In this document: positions 18,763 to 27,786 of the stretch, piece after piece
Layout of the letters: each line of letters starts with the position of its first letter
Numbering within the stretch: the first letter of the stretch is position 1
DNA from: Bacteroidota bacterium
GTDB lineage: Bacteria; Bacteroidota; Bacteroidia; J057; JADKCL01
Reading direction: 5' to 3'
NCBI GenBank assembly: GCA_016718825.1
Contig: JADKCL010000006.1
Location: 1 to 64,000, forward strand
DNA length: 64,000 nt
Translations under genes and position numbers: made by a program
Notes under the pieces: generated by a model
The model's database searches: none
Seen by the model: the letters and a program-made list of their open reading frames with translations, nothing else
Told to the model about the DNA's origin: nothing

Positions 18763-19172
18763 GTCTTCTGAACGTTTTGATGGCCATAACACTCGACTTT
18801 ACGAAAGCATTCTCGCAAAGCCTTGGAAGTCATCCCGTGTGACGCGGGATTTCTTTCCTACCAACTAATTTCGTGAATAAAGCCTTCATATCCAAACATG
18901 CCCATCCAGAAACTTTACCAGTAAACAGCGTTGTCAAAGGGTCCGGACTAGCAGATTTACTAACGGAGGCAACGACCACATTCTTGCCCAGCGCCTTCAA
19001 CCGGGCATCAACGTCTTGCAAGACGGTAATTTTCAAATGACCTGTTTTGCTCTGGTTCAGGCCGCCTGCCAGGCCTGAATTTCCCTTCGTAGGGTTGCGG
19101 CGATGACTATGCTCCGGTCGCCACCGAGGGTGTCTTCTGTATCCATGGTGCGCATGACATGGTCCTCAATAC
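18763..19172. other. 410-bp region with possible gene remnants
   Basis: A minus-strand open frame at 18830-19036 (68 residues, KITVLQDVDARLKALGKNVV onward) looks partly protein-like, but it has no family match I know and loses character after residue 40. The sequence AACTTTACCAGT at about 18910 also occurs in the outer arm of the repeat element at 36127. No confident gene. Confidence 0.3.
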
Positions 19173-19547
19173 CTACCGATAATCATCCTCATATTGCTCC
19201 GATGCCAATATCGAAACATTCTCGAATTCCGAGAGGCTGAAATAGAAGGTAAACGTACCCTCCGCCGTGAGTTCCGATTGCCGCGCGACAATTTTGGATA
19301 CGACCGCATCGGTTTCGTGATCGATCCCGATTTGCAGCCACCGCACCTCAGCGGATTGCGGGTCATACGCCCGGAAACGAATCAGCCCTTCGGAGGAAAA
19401 CACCGCCAAAGTCAAGTGACTGCCCTTTTCGTTGCGAAAATTGAAATACACCGAAGCGCCAGCGCCTGCCTTCTCTGCAAAGTCCGGTGTAGGAGACTCG
19501 GCCCAACCACGGTGTTTCAGCAATTCTGGATATGAGAAATTCGCCAT
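19173..19547 (-). CDS. Hypothetical 124-aa protein
   Basis: The start is the ATG at 19547 (MANFSYPELLKHRGW). The frame upstream is not convincing. The protein is soluble and acidic, with VYFNFRNEKGSHLTLAVFSS and GTFTFYFSLSEFENVSILAS. No signal peptide or known motif is seen. It is the first of a run of short minus-strand genes and is treated here as part of the immunity-like array, which is inference from context. Confidence 0.55.
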   Translation of the reverse strand: MANFSYPELLKHRGWAESPTPDFAEKAGAGASVYFNFRNEKGSHLTLAVFSSEGLIRFRAYDPQSAEVRWLQIGIDHETDAVVSKIVARQSELTAEGTFTFYFSLSEFENVSILASEQYEDDYR

Positions 19548-19910
19548 TGTGATGTTTTTTGACCTTTGAAATTTACCCAAATTAAGCAAGGATTTTGGCA
19601 CCCGCTGGCATTGTGGGGATAGTTTTTTCAACAAGTTTCTCACCTTCTGGGGCTAACTTCCTAGTGCCTACTGTCGGCGGATGTTGGCTTGGCGCTCGAG
19701 CATCTGCGAGGGATTATCAAGGCGCTGGAGGAATGGTGCGGGTGGAGAGGCTCCGATAGGATAACTTGTCGAAATCAAATTGAGGCAAACAAATCCGACA
19801 AAGAAGGAATTTGCCTTTCACATTTGATCATCCAATGATCAAAGTTGCAAAGAGATGAATTGCGTTTGACCCAAATGATAGCGAGGTCGCTTACGCGGTG
19901 GGCGTCACCA

Positions 19911-20366
19911 TCAGCCCTCACGCCGCAATTCCTCACGTACCCGCATGAGAATTTTGCCCAGCATGTTTTTCCCTTTTCCGTCTCCGCCATCGCCCCAATA
20001 GGCGTCATTTTCAGTGTGCTCGACGATTCTGGCATTTTCGGTATCCAAGAGCAATTGCCGTAAGTCTGTATGTTGCGTAAATTTGGCTTTCACAGCTTCA
20101 TACATGACATTGTCCTTCTTGTTGTCCCAGTTTTTCAATATCCGTTCCTTGCGGCTACGACCGAGTTCAGCGGCTTTCATCGGGCTTTCTGCGTTTCGGA
20201 TCTTTTCCTGATAAGCTTGGTTTTCAAACTTCTGCGCTTGGTAAAAGTGCTCGGTTGTATTCCACGTTTTGTTTTTCAGGCGGATGGTAAAGGAAGCAAA
20301 ATTTGAAAATTCGCCGTACTTCCCGGTTTCGCTGTAGAATTTAATTTCTTCCTCCATTTTGTCCAT
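19911..20366 (-). CDS. NADAR-family (YbiA-like) N-glycosidase
   Basis: The 151-residue protein shows the NADAR/DUF1768 pattern. It has an N-terminal GEFSNFASFTIRLKNKTWNT, then TEHFYQAQKF with the family YQA.KF motif. A C-terminal DAYWGDGGDGKGKNMLGKIL matches the W.WG..G.N.LG.IL signature. Family members hydrolyse N-glycosidic bonds in riboflavin intermediates or ADP-ribose-type compounds. Related proteins are found in NAD-based conflict systems, which fits the surrounding genes. It is soluble with no signal peptide. Confidence 0.85.
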   Translation of the reverse strand: MDKMEEEIKFYSETGKYGEFSNFASFTIRLKNKTWNTTEHFYQAQKFENQAYQEKIRNAESPMKAAELGRSRKERILKNWDNKKDNVMYEAVKAKFTQHTDLRQLLLDTENARIVEHTENDAYWGDGGDGKGKNMLGKILMRVREELRREG

Positions 20367-20451
20367 AGCAATTTGAACGTTGGCTATATTTCCAATGGGT
20401 CATTTTTCCTTTTTGCATTCGACGGATCAAACACTACTGCTCCTTTGCAAG

Positions 20452-20901
20452 TCACTTGCCTTGAGGCCGATAGAGCCCGTCGGGGATGTTCCAAAACCAT
20501 TCCTTGAAATAGGAATCAGGGGAATGGTTATCCTTCGAAATCAGTTTTTTGTAGACCACATTGTGGAGGCCCTTTTCGTTGTAAATGCGATAGGTCAAGC
20601 TCGTCCATTCCATCAAAGCTTCTTCCTTGATAGCGATTGAATTCTCCCCGATCCGTTTCCAGTCAATGGGGATTTGAAGATCATAAGGGGGATCCTCCTT
20701 GTCGTTGATGCCGCCTCCAGTCCCCCAATGATACAGAAAACCCTTTCCATTGGCATCAAACCGGATGGCGGATCCAAAGAGAATATGAACCCCACCACCA
20801 TCGTAGGTGTACCAGAGCCCTATCAATTCATCTTGGAACGATTTTCTCCAATCCACGCTGAAGAGGCGCGCAATTACCATTCGCCAATACCTCTTGCTCA
20901 T
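20452..20901 (-). CDS. Hypothetical protein, immunity-like context
   Basis: This 149-residue soluble protein starts at the ATG at 20901. The core reads ELIGLWYTYDGGGVHILFGS, then FLYHWGTGGGINDKEDPPYD, with a C-terminal WFWNIPDGLYRP. The opening LIGLWY pattern and the lipocalin-like strand composition resemble small conserved proteins of unknown function in toxin-immunity regions. No family name can be given. Confidence 0.55.
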   Translation of the reverse strand: MSKRYWRMVIARLFSVDWRKSFQDELIGLWYTYDGGGVHILFGSAIRFDANGKGFLYHWGTGGGINDKEDPPYDLQIPIDWKRIGENSIAIKEEALMEWTSLTYRIYNEKGLHNVVYKKLISKDNHSPDSYFKEWFWNIPDGLYRPQGK

Positions 20902-21051
20902 CAAATTTATTCGAGATAAAAAATATTTTTGTCAGAATAAAGCAAACCATACTTCAAGCCGAAACTGAGGAGGCCAAAAATATTGGGCCGACGCGCGTCT
21001 CGAGGATACTAGATTCAATGATGCGTTCTGCCCTTTCCCACTCATTCCACC

Positions 21052-21606
21052 TCAGCCCCCCTCCCGCGCATACGTATGCACCACTGCGCCGGAACCGAAT
21101 GTCTTCGAATGCAAAAGCCGCAGCACCATCCGTTCTTGAATGCCCCGAAACAGCGGCAGGCCGCTGCCGAGGATTACGGGATGGATACAGAGCTGATATT
21201 CATCGATCAATTGCAGTTGCGTCAAGGCCGCGATGAGACTTGGACTTCCGATGAAAATATCATTGCCACCTTGTTGCTTGAGTGCTTGCACGACTTCTGC
21301 CGGACTTTGGGTCGCCAACGTTGCCGAATCCCAATTCAAATGTTGTAGTGTCCTGGAGAATACAATCTTGGGAACACGGTCGATGGCCTTGGCAAATTCG
21401 TCCATATCCACTTCTCCGGAAGGATTTTGGACGAGCAGCGGCCAATAACTTTCCATCAATTGGTAGGTGATGCGCCCGTACAACAAAGTTCCGGCACCGT
21501 GCAGCAATTCGGTGTAATGATCGTGCAATTCCGCATCCGCGATGCCGGCGGTATGGTCGCAAAACCCGTCGAGGGTCATATTGATGGCGGCGATAACTTT
21601 CCCCAT
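21052..21606 (-). CDS. RibD-C/dihydrofolate-reductase-like protein
   Basis: The start is the ATG at 21606. The frame can be extended five codons to a TTG. The 184-residue protein follows the family: KVIAAINMTLDGFCDH at the N-terminus, GAGTLLYGRITYQLMESYWP, then KIVFSRTL and GGNDIFIGSPSLIAALTQLQ and LCIHPVILGSGLPLF. Members use NADPH, but the substrate is usually unknown. It is cytosolic and stands alone. Confidence 0.85.
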   Translation of the reverse strand: MGKVIAAINMTLDGFCDHTAGIADAELHDHYTELLHGAGTLLYGRITYQLMESYWPLLVQNPSGEVDMDEFAKAIDRVPKIVFSRTLQHLNWDSATLATQSPAEVVQALKQQGGNDIFIGSPSLIAALTQLQLIDEYQLCIHPVILGSGLPLFRGIQERMVLRLLHSKTFGSGAVVHTYAREGG

Positions 21607-21727
21607 TGTTTTTGATTTCAAAGGTAATCAATCCAGATTTTCATGCCTCCTGCTTGTCGCCGCACCATTTCCCCAAAGGAAATCGACGCAATTGGCGAAG
21701 GTCGACCTAATTTCTCCCCGTGGGAAT

Positions 21728-22184
21728 TCAATCAAAAACCCGCTTCCGGTCAGCCTTTTTCAAATATTCCTCGAGCTTGGCCAAGTCGGAAAATATGGGG
21801 CTGAGGGTGTTGACAAACCGCTGTTGGGTTTCCTTCGAATCGGCATTTGCAAAAAAATGCTCCGGCTTCGGCGTCAAACTCAATATGCGCCAACAGTTCA
21901 TTGTCCAGCTTTTCCAGGATTTGTTGGATATTCCCTTCCCAACTGTATCCATTTCCCGAATAGCCATATTTTTCAAACAACGGGACATACATTTCAAAAA
22001 GTGTATCACTTTCGATGGGAGCCACAATGAACAATTGGCCGCCTTCATCTCCAATAATGAATGGAAATGGATCTTCTACTGTTTTAAGTGTCGTCATATT
22101 GGATTGATTTTGCGTATTCTTTTGTGCGCAAGCGTTGGCTGTCAGTAACATCGCCGCGAATGCAATTACAAATATCGGTCTCAT
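21728..22184 (-). CDS. Imm51-family immunity protein, one homopolymer frameshift
   Basis: The ATG at 22184 gives a lipoprotein-like signal (FAAMLLTANACAQ). The body has the Imm51 pattern FIVAPIESDTLFEMYVPLFE, KYGYSGNGYSWEG and IEFDAEAGAF. At the A7 run at 21851-21857 the frame shifts. With six bases the protein continues FFANADSKETQQRFVNTLSP to a stop at 21728, about 151 residues in all. As sequenced it would instead end at 21750 with an unrelated tail. Imm51 proteins neutralise polymorphic-toxin domains. A lipoprotein signal would place this one in the periplasm. No toxin gene is next to it. Confidence 0.7.
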
Positions 22185-22386
22185 GGAACGTTCATGATTT
22201 TGGGTTAAGCAGGCGTTGGAGTGCTGCGTTTTGTCCTGCTTTCGAAGCGCCACAGACAAAGCAGCCTCACCCTCACGAGCAACAAGTTGAAGAAAAACGA
22301 GCGAATCGCAAAATATCTCGGAAAATAAAATTGAGGGCAACCTCAGGCATACGATGCTGAGCCATTCTTGGAATTTTCGCCCAACC

Positions 22387-22983
22387 TCAATCCGATTCCG
22401 AAAACGTGAGCAACCAAGCCGCCCGCTCCATCACCATTAAAACACCGTAATCATGGTTGGAATCGAGCGCAAACCAATTGGACCAGCCGTAGTCGATCTG
22501 AAAAAGCGCGGTGATGGCGCCGCTTTTGGCTTCCAACGTATCCAAAAATTCGATTGCCAAGCCTTCACAGAAAGACTTGGAAACGAGGACACGATGCTCC
22601 CCATGAACTTGCATTTGATGCAGGCTGTTCGCGAATCGGGTAACCAACGACGCTCTTGGGGGCGAATTTAACACGTGAATCGGCCCATGTCGGCCATTGG
22701 CATTCCAAAGCTGAAATCGGAGGAGTTCGTCGGATGTGATAAGTGTTTGCACATCTTCGGGACTGAAATCGGGAGGGGTTGCCGAAGGCCATTCGATTTT
22801 CCAGAGTGAAATCCCGAAACAAATTCCAGTATTGTCGATTTGCACCAGAAATTGATTCAGGTAAGGATATGCCGGATTGAGCAATGCCGCGTTGGTCGGA
22901 TGTGCGTCAAATTCTTCATCCTCCGCGTGATTCTGCGGACCGTTGCAAAAGGGACCGGTGTAGTATTCTTTGGTGATGTGCAT
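22387..22983 (-). CDS. Hypothetical 198-aa protein
   Basis: This soluble acidic protein (ATG at 22983) begins MHITKEYYTGPFCNGPQNHA, contains HRVLVSKSFCEGLAIEFLDT, and ends with IDYGWSNWFALDSNHDYGVL and then WLLTFSESD. It has no signal peptide and no family I recognise. The tryptophan- and aspartate-rich end and the location beside an Imm51 gene suggest an immunity-type protein. That is inference. Confidence 0.55.
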   Translation of the reverse strand: MHITKEYYTGPFCNGPQNHAEDEEFDAHPTNAALLNPAYPYLNQFLVQIDNTGICFGISLWKIEWPSATPPDFSPEDVQTLITSDELLRFQLWNANGRHGPIHVLNSPPRASLVTRFANSLHQMQVHGEHRVLVSKSFCEGLAIEFLDTLEAKSGAITALFQIDYGWSNWFALDSNHDYGVLMVMERAAWLLTFSESD

Positions 22984-23021
22984 TTTGGGGATGAACTTTT
23001 GGATCTCGGGTTAATTGTTTG

Positions 23022-23471
23022 TCAGGTCCAATATTCTCCATCCCAAGGTTCTCCGAATGCAATCGTATTGCTTGGTTGAAGTTCCATCATCTTCGAACTT
23101 TCGTTGGGAATCAGTCCGAAAGTGTAGCCGTCAATGTTGATGGAGAAGGGTTTGACTTCAATGTCACAGAATTCATATTCCCCCAATTCGGAAATCATTT
23201 CCTCGATTTTGGATGTGATGTCAAATTGAATGTCGTTTGTGGTACCTGCAAAGTGATGCTGTGCATTTAGAAAATTTCCATCCTTGTCGAATAGGTAGAG
23301 CAATGCATATTCTCGTCGATAATTTTCCCAATTTTCGCCTTCTGGAATGGGGCGTTGGGTGAAAACAAAACTATCGCATGCCCAAAATTGATTCCCTTCC
23401 GCATATTTCCCAATGTAGTGCGTATGGTCATCTTCCATTCTTGTAACTGGGATTTTGGCTGGCCAATTCAT
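23022..23471 (-). CDS. Hypothetical 149-aa protein
   Basis: This soluble protein has its ATG at 23471. It contains KYAEGNQFWACDSFVFTQRP, then ALLYLFDKDGNFLNAQHHFA, and ends LQPSNTIAFGEPWDGEYWT. The ending is typical of a small conserved bacterial family that I know only as hypothetical. Only 38 bases separate it from the next gene, so the two may be co-transcribed. Confidence 0.6.
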   Translation of the reverse strand: MNWPAKIPVTRMEDDHTHYIGKYAEGNQFWACDSFVFTQRPIPEGENWENYRREYALLYLFDKDGNFLNAQHHFAGTTNDIQFDITSKIEEMISELGEYEFCDIEVKPFSINIDGYTFGLIPNESSKMMELQPSNTIAFGEPWDGEYWT

Positions 23472-23849
23472 ATTCTATTCTATTTTTTTGTAGTGGAACA
23501 ATTGGTGTTTTTTCTTGATAATTACAAGTAGCTAGTGCAGCTTTTTCAAAATATCTGTACCGTGTCGGTCGTGGGGAGCCACTGAAATGTTCGACTCCTC
23601 TGGAGTCGGAATCATTGTTCAACCTTCGCTTTCTATAAAGGTTTGACTCCTCCGGAGTCCGTAAAATGGTACACTAACTTGAAAAGTGTTGCAATAGCGA
23701 TAATCCATTCGAAGACTTGGAAAGCAAAATATACCTTGATCTTGACAGCCAATTTACTGAAATCCAAGAGACAAGTACAAAGCCATCCCCCGGATTTTTC
23801 ATGAGTTCCCTTCCGTCGCATAAACTCTCCTCATTCCCTGCACAAATCA
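23472..23849. other. 378-bp intergenic region containing two identical-type hairpins
   Basis: No gene is evident. Two near-identical 15-base hairpins, GACTCCTCTGGAGTC at 23593-23607 and GACTCCTCCGGAGTC at 23645-23659, are spaced 52 bases apart. Each has a 6-bp stem and 3-base loop. They resemble short Bacteroidota intergenic repeats rather than terminators, as no T-run follows. Confidence 0.5.
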
Positions 23850-24461
23850 TCATCTCCCGCCCGGCAATTCCTCCAACTCGGCATACCCGATCAGCATGTC
23901 AATCGCATCTCGCAACGGCCCGGCTTCCGGTGACCAACGGTGAATCAGATGATAGGTTCTTTTGCCGCATGCTGCGGCCTGCGGTCGATAGCCCTCAAGG
24001 ACAATGGTATGCCCGTCGGCCCCCTGTCGGTCGATATGTTGCGGCATGGTCCAGAATTTCGCCTCGATCATGCGGTTCTCAAATTCATTCCATTGACGCA
24101 TGGGCATTGTTTTGTTGGTCCATTCGACGCTAATGGTTTCCCAGCTTGTGTCGCTTGGAATCCAATTCACGTAGCGACAGGCAATCCTGCAGCCATTTTG
24201 AGTCCTGGTCAGATGCATGACATAAGCGCATTCTTCGAAGGAAAACTTGTAATACATGCGGTAAGCGCGAACCTTGGGCAGGGGAATCTCAAATTCGCCG
24301 ATTTTTTCATAAGTCTCCCTGAGATGCCTGAGTGGTTTTGAGAGCAATGTCAAGGTATCAGGCTCGGGATATTGTTCTGTCGCGAATTCACCGCAGTTCG
24401 AACACGAATTCAGGACAAAGCTCAAGCCGATCGCGAAGAAGCATATTTTCAGGAGTCTCAT
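23850..24461 (-). CDS. Lipoprotein of unknown function
   Basis: The ATG at 24461 gives MRLLKICFFAIGLSFVLNSC, a lipoprotein signal with lipobox LNSC. The mature part (about 185 residues) is rich in aromatic residues (VRAYRMYYKFSFEECAYVMH, WNEFENRMIEAKFWTMPQHI) with several cysteines. No named domain was recognised. It is probably anchored in the periplasmic leaflet of a membrane. Confidence 0.6.
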   Translation of the reverse strand: MRLLKICFFAIGLSFVLNSCSNCGEFATEQYPEPDTLTLLSKPLRHLRETYEKIGEFEIPLPKVRAYRMYYKFSFEECAYVMHLTRTQNGCRIACRYVNWIPSDTSWETISVEWTNKTMPMRQWNEFENRMIEAKFWTMPQHIDRQGADGHTIVLEGYRPQAAACGKRTYHLIHRWSPEAGPLRDAIDMLIGYAELEELPGGR

Positions 24462-24645
24462 TGCCAATTGATTTGTTGTCTTCTAGAATGCCAGCTTACT
24501 TTTCAAACTTGTGATCGAATACCTCAAGTTTCGGCAAAGGCGGAGCGAAAAACAAGTGGCGTGCGCCAAGGCAATGCGTGAATGCCACACCGCATTCATT
24601 GCCTTGAAGGACCTTATGAAGTACAATATCGATCCTGGTCGTGCG

Positions 24646-26334
24646 TCACCGCAGCACCCAAAAACGCGTTGCTTCCTTCCCGATGCGTAGAAAGTAAATG
24701 CCGTTGGACAATGCGGTGACGTCCCATTCGCTTGCGCCGCCGACAAATGTGGTGGTACCTGCCTGCACGATTTGTCCCTGCGCATTGTAAATGCCGACTT
24801 GCGCTTCGCCATCCGCCTCGATGGACCTGCGAATTTGCATCCTGTCACGCACGGGTTGTGGCGCAATCAGCAGCCCTGCTTCCAATTCAACCCCCTCTTC
24901 GACGGCAGTTGCCGGATTCCAAACCGCAAATGTGAATGCCATGGCCTGCTTTTGCGTGACGGTCACGCTGTCGCAAAAGGTATCCGTACAGGCAGGATTG
25001 GACTGTGTGACTGCAAGACAAATCTGATATGTGCCTGCCCCCGCATAGGGGTGGGTCGGGTAGGCTTGGGTACTCGTGCTTCCATCGCCAAAATCCCAAA
25101 GGTAGCTCAGATTCGTGCCCACTGACGTATTGTAAGCAAGGATGGTATATTGCCCGGTGGTATCTGGCGCATGCGTAAATCCGGCGCTGCAATTCGAAGG
25201 AGGCAACAAATGGACCGTGTCTGTGGCTACATCATAGCAAGTGTCGGCCGTGAAGATTTCCAAGCGCGCGACAAAAGGTCCCTGACCGGCATAGGTATGG
25301 CTGACGATGATCGGTCCCGAGGTGCTGTCCGTTGTGCCATCCCCAAAGTCCCACCACCAGGTATGCACCTGTGCCGTCGAGGTGGTCGAATCCACAAACT
25401 GAACCGTTTGCCCGGTCACACCCTGCGAAAACCAAGCGGTACAGCTGCCTTGGCTGCCAACGGTGACGTTCAGCAATTGGCAGGTGGTATCCTGACAACC
25501 GTCGGAGAAGGTGGTCACCACGCAGACGTTGTAGTTGCCACTGACGGAATAGGAATGCACAATACCATTGGTTCCCGTGGAAAGGGTCTGCCCATCGCCA
25601 AAGTTCCAGTCAAAGTGCACAGGGGTGCCACTCGCCGTGGAATTGACATACAGGTTGGTGGTAGCGCCCCATTGTGATGCAAGGATGCTTGTGGAGCAAA
25701 CGATATTGGCACCGGTAACCGTGACATATTGCCCGGCGCTGCTGTGGCAACCTGTGGAATAGGTTACCTCATACGTCACGTAATAGGTGCCATTGTTCAC
25801 ATAGGTATAACTGGGCACGGAACTGTAAATCCCATTGCCATATCCCCAAGTTTCGGAGGTCAAAACACCCGCACCTGTGGGGTTTCCTTGGAAGCTGAGC
25901 GTGGGATTTCCAGGTGTGTTGTTCACAACAAAACTGGCATTGCAGATCGCATTGCTTGCTGCACAGAGGAAAATCGTGTCGGCAACATGCGTTGTGAAGC
26001 TCGAGTCGAAGGCCACGCTTGTCGTCACCGTATCGCCGCGGCAATCGATGGTAGAGAGCAAGAGGGTGCCGGTACCCGGACCAAAAACGTAGACGGAATC
26101 CTCATAATAGCCATTCTGATCGACCAAGAGGTTGTAACCATAGCCAATCATACCCGGGAATCCGGGAGCAGCTTCCAACCAAAAGCCCTGCCCGTAGGCA
26201 TATTGCATTCCATTGGCACTGTCGACCACGGGTCCACGCAACTGGAAACTGTACGCTGTTTGGGCATTTGCAGCCTGATTGACACTTACAAGGGCAAAAA
26301 ACAAGAAAATCAATGCTTTGTAATGGGTTCTCAT
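24646..26334 (-). CDS. T9SS-exported protein with about four PKD domains
   Basis: The 562-residue protein has a signal peptide ending VNQAANAQ. After an N-terminal beta domain come PKD-like repeats marked by WGYGN, VHFDWNFGDGQTLS, WWWDFGDGTTDS and SYLWDFGDGSTSTQ. The C-terminus has IAPQPVRDRMQIRRS, then VGIYNAQGQIVQ and GIYFLRIGKEATRFWVLR, a divergent T9SS type A sorting domain. It is likely a surface adhesin or matrix protein. The coding strand is rich in GC and repeats, which creates many antisense open frames. Confidence 0.85.
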   Translation of the reverse strand: MRTHYKALIFLFFALVSVNQAANAQTAYSFQLRGPVVDSANGMQYAYGQGFWLEAAPGFPGMIGYGYNLLVDQNGYYEDSVYVFGPGTGTLLLSTIDCRGDTVTTSVAFDSSFTTHVADTIFLCAASNAICNASFVVNNTPGNPTLSFQGNPTGAGVLTSETWGYGNGIYSSVPSYTYVNNGTYYVTYEVTYSTGCHSSAGQYVTVTGANIVCSTSILASQWGATTNLYVNSTASGTPVHFDWNFGDGQTLSTGTNGIVHSYSVSGNYNVCVVTTFSDGCQDTTCQLLNVTVGSQGSCTAWFSQGVTGQTVQFVDSTTSTAQVHTWWWDFGDGTTDSTSGPIIVSHTYAGQGPFVARLEIFTADTCYDVATDTVHLLPPSNCSAGFTHAPDTTGQYTILAYNTSVGTNLSYLWDFGDGSTSTQAYPTHPYAGAGTYQICLAVTQSNPACTDTFCDSVTVTQKQAMAFTFAVWNPATAVEEGVELEAGLLIAPQPVRDRMQIRRSIEADGEAQVGIYNAQGQIVQAGTTTFVGGASEWDVTALSNGIYFLRIGKEATRFWVLR

Positions 26335-26496
26335 ACTGCAAGTTGCTCAAAATGATCGAGTAATGCAATACCGGACTGCGACTTGACAGGTAAATTATTC
26401 CGGTCGAAGCTTGACCGCATTTCCCCTTTTTCAAGGAAACACACCAATGGCAAACCACACCTTGCAAAAGGTTCACCCATCCATTCAAATCCCTGC

Positions 26497-27609
26497 TCAG
26501 CGCTTCGCAATATTCATCTTCAGGTCGCTGAACCTGCCAATGATCAGGGGATCGAGCCTCCCCAGTACCGTCTGATTTTTGGGTGTATAGGGCACTTGGT
26601 GCAGCAAAAACCGCATGGCATTGAGCCGCGCACGTTTCTTGCAATTGGATTTGATCACCGTCCAAGGCGCGTCAGAGGTATCCGTGTGAAAAAACATCTG
26701 CTCCTTGGCCAGCGTGTATTCCTTCCATTTGCCCAGCGAAGCCTTGTCAACCGGCGACAGTTTCCATTGCTTCAGCGGATGGTTTTCCCGCTCCTTGAAC
26801 CGGCGCTTTTGTTCGTCCTTGGAGACGCTGAACCAAAACTTGAACAGCATAATCCCGCTTTGCACCAGGTTCTTTTCAAACTCCGGCGTCTGCTGCATGA
26901 ACTCTGCATACTCCTTGTCGGTGCAGAAACCCATCACCTTTTCGACGCCGGCCCGGTTGTACCACGAACGGTCAAACAAAACAATTTCCCCCTTGGTCGG
27001 CAAATGCTTGATATACCGCTGAAAAAACCATTGGCCGCGCTCCTCGTCGGTCGGTTTCTCCAAGGCCACGACACGCGCACCACGGGGATTGAGGTGCTCC
27101 ATAAATCGTTTGATCGTGCCTCCTTTGCCTGCGGCATCCCTTCCCTCGAATAAAATCACCACGCGGCTGCCGGATTCCTTCACCCAGTTTTGCAGCTTGA
27201 GCAATTCGACCTGCAAATCGTATTTCTGCTTCTCGTAATTTTTACGAGACATCAGGTTTTTATAGGGATATTCCACCTCCCGCCAATTGCTCAGCAATTC
27301 CTCGTCGGGATGCAATTTGGGCGGCTTTTCATGGAGCGTAGTCTGCAAGGTTTGCAGGATTTCCTTCTGCTCTTGCAGGCTGTAATTCTGCAAATATTCC
27401 ATCGCACCCGTCAATTTGTCCTTGCTGCGTTCGATCACATCCGAAAGCACCGTCGATTGATGCTGCGTCTTGGCAATGACTTTTTCCTTGACGGTTCTTG
27501 CCTTCGCCGTTGCCGGAGTCGTGCCGCCGAGTACATCACCTTGCGCTACTTGCTTGGGAACGGCAACTTTGGGTGCCCGAGGCTTCTTTTTGAGTGTCGT
27601 TTCTTCCAT
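26497..27609 (-). CDS. ppk2: Polyphosphate kinase 2
   Basis: The 370-residue protein has a charged N-terminal extension of about 70 residues and then a PPK2 domain. The Walker A motif is GRDAAGKGGTIKRF (about 150-163), followed by VALEKPTDEERGQWFFQRYI and the Walker B region VLFDRSWYNRAGVEKVMGF. The lid/helix element is FKERENHPLKQWKLSPVD. The enzyme transfers phosphate between polyphosphate and nucleoside diphosphates or monophosphates in the cytosol. One-domain size suggests PPK2 class I or III. It is monocistronic. Confidence 0.93.
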   Translation of the reverse strand: MEETTLKKKPRAPKVAVPKQVAQGDVLGGTTPATAKARTVKEKVIAKTQHQSTVLSDVIERSKDKLTGAMEYLQNYSLQEQKEILQTLQTTLHEKPPKLHPDEELLSNWREVEYPYKNLMSRKNYEKQKYDLQVELLKLQNWVKESGSRVVILFEGRDAAGKGGTIKRFMEHLNPRGARVVALEKPTDEERGQWFFQRYIKHLPTKGEIVLFDRSWYNRAGVEKVMGFCTDKEYAEFMQQTPEFEKNLVQSGIMLFKFWFSVSKDEQKRRFKERENHPLKQWKLSPVDKASLGKWKEYTLAKEQMFFHTDTSDAPWTVIKSNCKKRARLNAMRFLLHQVPYTPKNQTVLGRLDPLIIGRFSDLKMNIAKR

Positions 27610-27786
27610 ATTTTACAATTTGGGGAAGTAGGGGAGGGGAAGCAGCATGGCACCTCGATTGCGGCGCATGTTTCCATTCACAATATGTGCATAGACGTCG
27701 ATTCCCATTGGACAGCAACCTACGTCAATTTTCGGTTTTCATCCCGTAAGCCTGACAAAGATCAGGGAATGGTGGGTTGTCGGCAC

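Noticed and set aside
22190..22330. Another attC-like site ending GTTAAGC
   Set aside because: GTTAAGC is present near 22206, but I found no paired arms or the CCCGCCT-GCAAA segment, so a chance match is likely.
23593..23659. CRISPR-like repeat pair
   Set aside because: There are only two 15-base copies, palindromic and too short. No cas gene or further unit is present.
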